Shown here in pieces: positions 58,055-64,000 of a stretch of 64,000 bases of DNA (its first letter is position 1; every line of letters starts with the position of its first letter). The stretch comes from an uncultured Flavobacteriales bacterium (lineage in GTDB: Bacteria; Bacteroidota; Bacteroidia; Flavobacteriales_G; Salibacteraceae), in assembly GCA_937899835.1 (NCBI GenBank), contig CALCCE010000267.1, positions 1-64,000 on the forward strand, given 5' to 3'. A program made the translations under genes and the position numbers. The notes under the pieces were generated by a model that was not told the origin of the DNA, searched no databases, and worked only from the letters and a program-made list of their open reading frames with translations.

Positions 58055-59935
58055 TTAGAATACGCCCACGCGGAATTCGTCCAACACCAAATCTTCCCGC
58101 CCGGGGTTCCAGAGGTACAATTTGATTTCGTCAGAAGGACGCATATCCTTGGGCATTGGGCGGCTTAAAAAAACGGGCCACCATGCTACTTCAGGCAAAG
58201 TGAACCAAGCGGCCTCCGAAGAATGCCAAGCCAAAGTTTCACCGCCTCGGTGTACACTCATCACCAATTGAGCTTTGGTATTGGCCATGGCCTTCACGAA
58301 TACCATGGCTTGTAGCGTGTCTTGATCGCCAGTCATTTTTAAATCGCCAACCGTACTTTGCCAACCGGCACTAAACTCCTGTTTGGCGTTCAGGGCTTGC
58401 CCCTTGCCCGACCAACCCGGGGCGGTGGCTTCCCAACCTTCGTTCCAAAATCCGTAGGCCTTCGGCTGATCAAAGCCTTGAACGTATGCGTGCCGTGAGG
58501 GGACACTTACATTGGTACCCTTATACAGCAACGCCCCAGCATTGAACCATGCAGTGTCCACCACTTGCAAGGGGTAATAATGTTGGATGATCTGTTTTAC
58601 TTCATAAGGATTGTAGCGCGAAGACCACCCGTAGGCGAAATAGTTAGCAGAGCTGTGTTTCACTAACCTGGCAAAATCTCCGAGTTCTGGCCCTCCGTTC
58701 ACCTGGGTGAGCTCCAGCGGCAGCGTATCAGCGGTGTAGAAATCGAAATAATAACGGTTGTTGAGGTTAGCAGCTGCTACAAAACCATGCGGATGGTGTT
58801 TTTTCTGCCATTCTTCCAGCAGCAAAGCAGGTTCTTCGAAAACCCCAAAATGGGCAGTGCGGTAAAAAGCTTTTTCTGCCGTGGTTGCGATACTGCCGAT
58901 GACCAGTAAACCGATCACTACCCAGCCCGTATGTACGGTCAAGATTTTCCGAAAAGCCGACATCAAGAGCAACAAACCAAAAGGAAAGGAGAAGTAAAGG
59001 ATAGAGTGTTGCAGAATCGGAGCTTTCCACCGGGAATAAAAAAAGCCAACCACTAACGGTAGTAAAAAGAAGAGCCACGCCAGTAATCGCGCTCGGGATA
59101 TGGCTGGCAATTCGGATTCGGATTTCACAATCATGTTGATGCCCAAAAGCAACAACAAGGAGACCAATACCAACCAGGATTCGCCCAAGGCGTAGAAGGC
59201 GTGTTCAAAAGGAAAAGACCATTGGGGTGGTCCAAGCCATTCATTTAAGCCGCCAATAGCGATCTGGTCCAAAAAAATGCTGAGGTGAGGCACATAGAGA
59301 ACGATCACCGCGAGGTTGACGAGCAGGTAGCTTTTACGGCGGGGCTTGGGTACCAAAACCAATCCCACCATACCCACAATGGCCGCCAAAAACATGCTGA
59401 AATAGTGAAAATAGCAGGATAGCGTGGCTCCAATCAGGTAAATCCCCCAATGCCACTTGGAGGGAGATTTTGCATCCACTAAGTGTTGCCATGCCCAAAG
59501 GGCCAACCAGCAAGAAAAAAGACCTAGACTGTAGGGACGCGCCAGTTGGCTATAGATCAAAGGGAAGGGAAGCACAGCCAGTAGTGTCCCGGCAGCCAGA
59601 CCAACCGGTTGGCCAAACCATTTTGATCCAACCCGAATCACAAGGCCTACCGAAACCACACCCAACAAAGCGAAAGGCAGGCGTACCCAAAACTCGGAAG
59701 TACCTACCAATGAAGTCCAGGCCAATACCAACAGATGAAAACCTGCCGGATGGCCTTCTGTTCGAACGCCTTGGTCGATGATCTCTTGCAAAGAATTGAA
59801 ACTGGTGCGGTAAAGTACGCTCAACTCGTCGTTGGAAAAACTCCAATCGCCCAGGTGATAGACGCGCATCAAAGTTGCCACACCCAAAATGATCCAAAAA
59901 ACTTGCCTTTCAGGAAGAGATCGGAGCGTTTTCAT
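58055..59935 (-). CDS. Membrane glycosyltransferase, GT39/PMT-like
   Basis: A 626-aa polytopic inner-membrane protein, GT-C fold, with about ten or more hydrophobic helices in the first 400 residues and a soluble C-terminal part (about 400-626) outside the membrane. The acidic pair in the first loop (FSNDELSV, residues about 33-40) and EGHPAGFHLL fit the dolichyl-phosphate-mannose-transferase-like family (PMT_2). Such enzymes move a sugar from a polyprenyl-phosphate donor to lipid, glycan or protein. Donor and acceptor are unknown. Its ATG overlaps the rlmB stop codon (ATGA). Confidence 0.82.
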   Translation of the reverse strand: MKTLRSLPERQVFWIILGVATLMRVYHLGDWSFSNDELSVLYRTSFNSLQEIIDQGVRTEGHPAGFHLLVLAWTSLVGTSEFWVRLPFALLGVVSVGLVIRVGSKWFGQPVGLAAGTLLAVLPFPLIYSQLARPYSLGLFSCWLALWAWQHLVDAKSPSKWHWGIYLIGATLSCYFHYFSMFLAAIVGMVGLVLVPKPRRKSYLLVNLAVIVLYVPHLSIFLDQIAIGGLNEWLGPPQWSFPFEHAFYALGESWLVLVSLLLLLGINMIVKSESELPAISRARLLAWLFFLLPLVVGFFYSRWKAPILQHSILYFSFPFGLLLLMSAFRKILTVHTGWVVIGLLVIGSIATTAEKAFYRTAHFGVFEEPALLLEEWQKKHHPHGFVAAANLNNRYYFDFYTADTLPLELTQVNGGPELGDFARLVKHSSANYFAYGWSSRYNPYEVKQIIQHYYPLQVVDTAWFNAGALLYKGTNVSVPSRHAYVQGFDQPKAYGFWNEGWEATAPGWSGKGQALNAKQEFSAGWQSTVGDLKMTGDQDTLQAMVFVKAMANTKAQLVMSVHRGGETLAWHSSEAAWFTLPEVAWWPVFLSRPMPKDMRPSDEIKLYLWNPGREDLVLDEFRVGVF

Positions 59936-60669
59936 GATCCTTGGCGCTGCCGCACGGCTTCGAACAATACGATTCCTCCTGCTACAGAAACATTCAGCGA
60001 GCCGATTTTACCTTGCATGGGGATTCCAACCCGACGATCGGCTTGTCGGAGAATGGTAGGACTCACTCCTAAATCTTCGGCACCCATCACGATGGCGCTC
60101 GGTAAAGTAAGGTCGGCATCGTAGATCAGCGCATCTGATTTTTCGGTGCAAGCACAAATTTGAAGGCCGCTCAGTTGCAGAAATTCCACTGCTTTGATGA
60201 GTGATTTTACTTTGCAAACTGGCAAGTGAAACAAGGCTCCAGTAGAGGTTTTTACGGCGTCCTGATTGAGTGGAGCAGCTCCTTTTTCAGGAATAACCAC
60301 GGCATGAACACCGGCTGCTTCGGCCGACCGGGTAAGCGCTCCAAAATTTCGCACATCGGTGATGCCATCCAACAGTAGGAGGAGTGGATTCGCGCCCGAT
60401 TCGAAGATTCCAGGCAACAGGTCTTCCAAATGGTGAAAAGGAACCGGAGACAGAAAAGCCACCACCCCTTGGTGATTTTTCCGGGTTAACCGATTGAGTT
60501 TTTCTACAGGAACCACATTGGGTTTTAAGCTGATGTGGCGGCAAGCCTCCGTTAGTTCTTCGGCCAACTCCCCCTTGAACCCTTTTTGAATGAAAATTCG
60601 GTCAACGGTTTTGCCAGCGGCAAAAGCTTCTAATACTGGCCTGCGGCCGAAAATCATGTCTTTTTCCAC
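59932..60669 (-). CDS. rlmB: 23S rRNA (guanosine-2'-O-)-methyltransferase RlmB-like
   Basis: A 245-aa SpoU/TrmH (SPOUT) methyltransferase. An N-terminal L30e-like RNA-binding domain (MIFGRRPVLEAFAAGKTVDR) precedes the trefoil-knot domain with GITDVRNFGALTRSAEAAG, VMGAEDLGVSP and LNVSVAGGIVLFEAVRQ. It probably methylates G2251 of 23S rRNA, though TrmH-family paralogues can have other sites. The frame starts with GTG at 60669; an ATG at 60657 is an alternative. It overlaps the downstream glycosyltransferase gene by four bases. Confidence 0.88.
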   Translation of the reverse strand: MEKDMIFGRRPVLEAFAAGKTVDRIFIQKGFKGELAEELTEACRHISLKPNVVPVEKLNRLTRKNHQGVVAFLSPVPFHHLEDLLPGIFESGANPLLLLLDGITDVRNFGALTRSAEAAGVHAVVIPEKGAAPLNQDAVKTSTGALFHLPVCKVKSLIKAVEFLQLSGLQICACTEKSDALIYDADLTLPSAIVMGAEDLGVSPTILRQADRRVGIPMQGKIGSLNVSVAGGIVLFEAVRQRQGS

Positions 60670-60683
60670 GTTTGTCTTCCTCC

Positions 60684-61958
60684 TTAATCACTGCCCAATA
60701 CCCGACCGTGTCGCCAAATGTCAACGGCCCGGTACCAATTGGATTTATAGATCGGTGACCTCGCCAGGGCGAAATCATTTTCGGTAAATGGATTGTCTAC
60801 CGTGGCAAAGTTATAGGTAATCGACATGTAATTGTTTTCTTCCCCATACGTCCAGCTTTCCCCTCCAGAAGTTTTATAAACCACATTGGGCGGCCCGAAA
60901 ATAAGGTAGATCATGCCCCGGTCGGTACGCCAACCTTCCGTATGGCTGGTAAAGTAGAGATTGGCATAGTTGACGCGGGAATAATAATTTTTGATCAGCT
61001 CACGCGCCCGTTCTTTGTTCGCGGAATTCGAAAGCCAGAACTCATCCAATGCCTCCTTCGAGTTCTCACTTTCGGTCAGGGCTTTGAACTCTTTTTTGGA
61101 AGTGATGAAGCGCAATGGTTCCTGTAGTGTTTTCGGCGATTTCACCGCTGGAAAATTGTTGCTGAAATGGGTGAGCGTAAACCCCTTGCGTGAAGTAGAA
61201 TCCGGGCAAAGATGAAACAGGCCGCGTTTGGGCATTTCAAATTCAAAGTATTCAACCTCCGTTGAGCGTTGAACGGCGAATAAACTATCTGCTTCGTAAT
61301 CAAACGGTCGAGGATTGGTCACCGAAAAGGGGGGAGGAGCAAGCGGAAATTCCCTCAGGTAGTAGCGTCCAAATAGCGTTTGTAAATTCGGATCGGCCGC
61401 TTCGATCCGAACCTTTTGCCGTTTGGTCAGGTGATTGTCAAACAACGGAACTCCTTTGTTGCCATCACGCAACAAAAAATACTGCCTTCCCCTACGATCA
61501 CGCCGGTCAACGTGCGCGTACAAACGGGTTTCCTTCCGTCGAAGCAGATCACGGACGGTTACCTGCAATACATGGTGTTTGCCTTCAGTGGTTTTTACCA
61601 GGAAAGAGCCCAAAATGGCCCTTTCGGGATTGGCCGATCCCGTGTCGGTAAGTAGCAAGGTAGTGCTGTCCAGCACCGTGGTTTCTTCATACGAATCCAG
61701 CAATTCGTAGTGGAGGGTGAGCTGGGCCGTGAAGATCTCCGAAGACCTTCGGGCATACAGCAACTCACTGGTGGGAATTTTAAAATATACCCGTGTAGAA
61801 GCCTCTGATTCATGGAAAACGACCAATTCAGGATGCATGGTTGCTGAATTGTAGCGGTAAATGTCTGAAAGGTTACTGGTGCTCAGGGATTTGCTACCGC
61901 CACAACCCATTAACGAGACCACCAAAATAAATCCAATCCATCGGAGGTTATCCTTCAT
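60684..61958 (-). CDS. GWxTD domain lipoprotein
   Basis: A 424-aa protein from the ATG at 61958 (MKDNLRWIGFILVV), which gives a lipoprotein signal with lipobox LMGC; the alternative ATG at 61982 adds eight basic residues. The C-terminal part contains the signature EGWRTDRGMIYLIFGPP of the GWxTD family, found in Bacteroidota and Acidobacteriota with unknown function. The middle is beta-rich. It is expected in the periplasm, tethered to a membrane. Its start overlaps the end of rmuC by 11 bases, so the two are coupled. Confidence 0.85.
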   Translation of the reverse strand: MKDNLRWIGFILVVSLMGCGGSKSLSTSNLSDIYRYNSATMHPELVVFHESEASTRVYFKIPTSELLYARRSSEIFTAQLTLHYELLDSYEETTVLDSTTLLLTDTGSANPERAILGSFLVKTTEGKHHVLQVTVRDLLRRKETRLYAHVDRRDRRGRQYFLLRDGNKGVPLFDNHLTKRQKVRIEAADPNLQTLFGRYYLREFPLAPPPFSVTNPRPFDYEADSLFAVQRSTEVEYFEFEMPKRGLFHLCPDSTSRKGFTLTHFSNNFPAVKSPKTLQEPLRFITSKKEFKALTESENSKEALDEFWLSNSANKERARELIKNYYSRVNYANLYFTSHTEGWRTDRGMIYLIFGPPNVVYKTSGGESWTYGEENNYMSITYNFATVDNPFTENDFALARSPIYKSNWYRAVDIWRHGRVLGSD

Positions 61959-63297
61959 CTTCTTCCTCCAAATTTTGGTCATTTATTAGGCCTTCCGGCA
62001 ACGATTTATTGGTTTTTGCACCGAGTTTGCGCAATGATTCACTGCGGTTTACCAGATTTCCCCGTCCACGTGAAAGTTTGGTCATCGCATCATCGTAGGC
62101 CTGGTTGGTTTGGTCAATTCCTTTTTTGATGCGTTCCATGTCGTTGGCAAACCCTACAAACTTATCGTATAACGCACCACTTTGGCGCGCAATTTCCAAG
62201 GCATTTTTTTTCTGATTGTCCTGGCGCCAGATGAAAGATACCGTACGCAAGGTGGCGAGTAGGGTGGAGGTAGTGACCAACACAATGTTGCGGTCGAGAC
62301 CAAATTCAAATAAAGTAGGTTCTTCTTGCAGTGCCAACGAAAATGCAGGCTCCACCGGTAAGTACATCAGCACGTAGTCGGGAGCATTGATCTGGTATAA
62401 GGCCTGGTAATTCTTAGCCCCCAAATCCTTAATGTGGTTTTTGATACTCTCCACGTGCAGCTTTAGCCAATGGCTTTTTTCTGCGTCAGCGGCACTGAAA
62501 TAACGTTCGTAGGCCGTAAGCGAAACCTTTGAATCAATAACCAAATGCTTTTGATCGGGCAGGTGAAGTATAAAATCTGGCTTTTTCAACTGGCCGGCTT
62601 CATCGCGATGAGCACTTTGGGTTTCAAAATGAATGCCTTTTTCGAGTCCCGCTTTTTCAAGCAGCAACTCCAATTGGAGTTCTCCCCAATCTCCCTGTGT
62701 TTTAGATTCTCCTTTCAAAGCAAGCGCCAGGTTATTGGCATCTTCACTCAGTTGTCGATTGAGTTCCAACAGCTGGCCAATCTCCGTTTTGAGCGTTACT
62801 CGCTCTTTCGCATCGGTCTGATACGTGCGCTCCACCTTGGTCTCAAAATCTTTGATGCGCTCCTTCAAAGGGTCCAAAATTTGTCCGAGTTGCACGCGAT
62901 TAGAAGCGGCAAATTCTTGGCTATTCTTCTGAAAAATACGCAAGGCTATCGCCTCAAATTCTTTGGTGAGTTGGGCCTGTAAACGAACAGTTGCTTGCTG
63001 TTGTTGTGCCAGCTGTTCTTTTAGGTGGAGCACTTCTGTTTCGGCCCTACTGAGTTCTGCATTGAGGGCTTCGCTGCGCGATCGGGCCTGCTCCGTTTCG
63101 ACTCTTTGTGCTCGATGATCCTCTAAAGTAGCTACTAAGCGATCTTCCAAAGCATTTTTTCCCTCTTCAGTACGTGCCAGCTGAGTGGCCCACTGTTGTT
63201 GTTGCTTTCGGTTGACTTGATTGGATAAAAGGCGGGAAAGCAGAAAGCCGATCAATGCTCCCACTCCTGCCGCAACTATCCACCAAATAAAGTTCAT
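61948..63297 (-). CDS. rmuC: DNA recombination protein RmuC
   Basis: A 449-aa protein. An N-terminal transmembrane helix (about 4-24, IWWIVAAGVGALIGFLL) is followed by a coiled coil (about 30-125) rich in Gln, Glu and Arg, and then the RmuC nuclease-like domain (about 150-410; GDWGELQLELLLEKAGL, KPDFILHLPDQKHLVIDSKVS in parts). RmuC limits DNA rearrangement at inverted repeats in E. coli and is linked to phage defence. Length and domain order are normal. Confidence 0.95.
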   Translation of the reverse strand: MNFIWWIVAAGVGALIGFLLSRLLSNQVNRKQQQQWATQLARTEEGKNALEDRLVATLEDHRAQRVETEQARSRSEALNAELSRAETEVLHLKEQLAQQQQATVRLQAQLTKEFEAIALRIFQKNSQEFAASNRVQLGQILDPLKERIKDFETKVERTYQTDAKERVTLKTEIGQLLELNRQLSEDANNLALALKGESKTQGDWGELQLELLLEKAGLEKGIHFETQSAHRDEAGQLKKPDFILHLPDQKHLVIDSKVSLTAYERYFSAADAEKSHWLKLHVESIKNHIKDLGAKNYQALYQINAPDYVLMYLPVEPAFSLALQEEPTLFEFGLDRNIVLVTTSTLLATLRTVSFIWRQDNQKKNALEIARQSGALYDKFVGFANDMERIKKGIDQTNQAYDDAMTKLSRGRGNLVNRSESLRKLGAKTNKSLPEGLINDQNLEEEDEG

Positions 63298-63376
63298 GAT
63301 CCCTGCTGAAAACCCTTAAAGTTAGAAATATCCGGGAGCCACCTGCCTCGATTACCCAATTGTGGGCGCATAGGAG

Positions 63377-64000
63377 CTAGAAAAAGTTAACAAAGCCAAA
63401 ATGTATTTTTGCCGCCCGGATCAAAATCGGATTGTTCTGTTGTTGTCCCAAGGCGTAATTGACCGAAAAGATACCCGCTCGGGTTTGAAAACTAATACCC
63501 GCTCCAAATCCATAGGGAGTATCATTTTTTACACCACTGACAGCAGCCTGATTTTCGTAGTAGGCTCCATCCCAAAAGGCATACAAGTAAGAATTGCGCT
63601 CCAGCAAGAAACGGTATTCTAAAGTCACAATACCGTAAGAGGAAACATTGATGGATTCTTCATCGAAGCCGCGCAACGTTCTCAAGCCTCCAATGCGGTA
63701 CAACTCATTGCGGAAAACTTGTCGGTTAGACAAAAAGCCTCCTTTAAATCCGGTATTGAATGTGCTTCGGCCACCAATCGGAATAAAATAATCAGCAATT
63801 ACCTGGCCTTGGTATTGAACCGTCCGTAAGGTGAGCGTATCATACATCTCTTCAGGCAAGTTATCAATCCTGCGAATCCGTTTGTTGCCAACTCCAGCTG
63901 TAGCATTGAGCCGGTATCCTTGCCTTGGGTTGAGGCGGTAGTCCAAACGTTCTTTCCGAAACCCGATTCCGTAGGTAGCGATCTCCACATCCAAAATTTC
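63377..64000 (-). CDS. Omp85-like outer-membrane barrel, C-terminal part (cut by window edge)
   Basis: The frame is open to the window edge, so only the last ~207 residues are seen. They look like transmembrane beta-strands of a BamA/TamA-type (bacterial surface antigen, Omp85) barrel: alternating aromatic residues, GLRTLRGFDEESI near the conserved lid-lock type loop region, and a final strand ending in NFF, with the terminal aromatic needed for BAM recognition. It may be a BamA/TamA paralogue; the POTRA region is outside the window. Confidence 0.75.
   Translation of the reverse strand, partial: EILDVEIATYGIGFRKERLDYRLNPRQGYRLNATAGVGNKRIRRIDNLPEEMYDTLTLRTVQYQGQVIADYFIPIGGRSTFNTGFKGGFLSNRQVFRNELYRIGGLRTLRGFDEESINVSSYGIVTLEYRFLLERNSYLYAFWDGAYYENQAAVSGVKNDTPYGFGAGISFQTRAGIFSVNYALGQQQNNPILIRAAKIHFGFVNFF

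Overview
The window comes from a member of the Bacteroidota. The evidence is three surface proteins with Por/type IX secretion (T9SS) C-terminal sorting domains, several matches to the Bacteroidota promoter form TTTG-N19/20-TAnnTTTG, a fusA-rpsJ junction with no tuf gene between them, and the block rplQ-carA-eno-gltA after the ribosomal operon. A DnaJ with only two zinc motifs and an 89-aa zinc-free S14 point towards a Flavobacteriia-like lineage, but I cannot name family or genus. Shine-Dalgarno sequences are not evident before most genes, so starts were chosen by homology, overlap and signal peptides.

Region 1 (1-18.0 kb, all minus strand) is accessory surface material. It holds two paralogous ~1,110-aa secreted beta-helix/PKD proteins and one 3,497-aa protein built from MAM-like, beta-helix, Ig-like and SprB-repeat modules. 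Each ends in a T9SS sorting domain. The second and third are followed by clear rho-independent terminators; the first has only a pyrimidine-rich tract behind it.

Region 2 (18.3-30.3 kb, minus strand) is housekeeping: a sigma-54 response regulator with no DNA-binding domain; an ABC exporter (ATPase, permease) with a Ppx/GppA phosphatase; grpE-dnaJ; an operon DUF4290-murA-tlpA-tlpA with a strong promoter; and a UvrD/PcrA helicase. MurA carries Asp where most bacteria have the fosfomycin-reactive Cys.

Region 3 (30.4-48.6 kb, plus strand) is the complete merged str-S10-spc-alpha ribosomal operon: rpsL, rpsG, fusA, rpsJ to rplO, secY, map, infA, rpmJ, rpsM, rpsK, rpsD, rpoA, rplQ. A consensus promoter starts it and a strong terminator ends it. 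A terminator-like hairpin followed by a second hairpin lies between rpsK and rpsD.

Region 4 (48.6-58.0 kb, plus strand) holds carA, eno, a bacterial-type citrate synthase, a second eukaryotic-type citrate synthase, a UbiD-family decarboxylase and an alpha-helical protein of unknown function.

Region 5 (58.0-64.0 kb, minus strand) is a compact run: a GT39-like membrane glycosyltransferase, rlmB, a GWxTD lipoprotein, rmuC, and the C-terminal end of an Omp85-like barrel cut by the window edge.

I see no CRISPR array, insertion sequence, prophage, tRNA or rRNA. I found no clearly new multi-gene system. The most promising unexplained signals are the rpsK-rpsD hairpins, the hairpin ahead of grpE, the DNA-binding-domain-less sigma-54 activator, the mosaic adhesins, the paired citrate synthases and the conserved unknown proteins.
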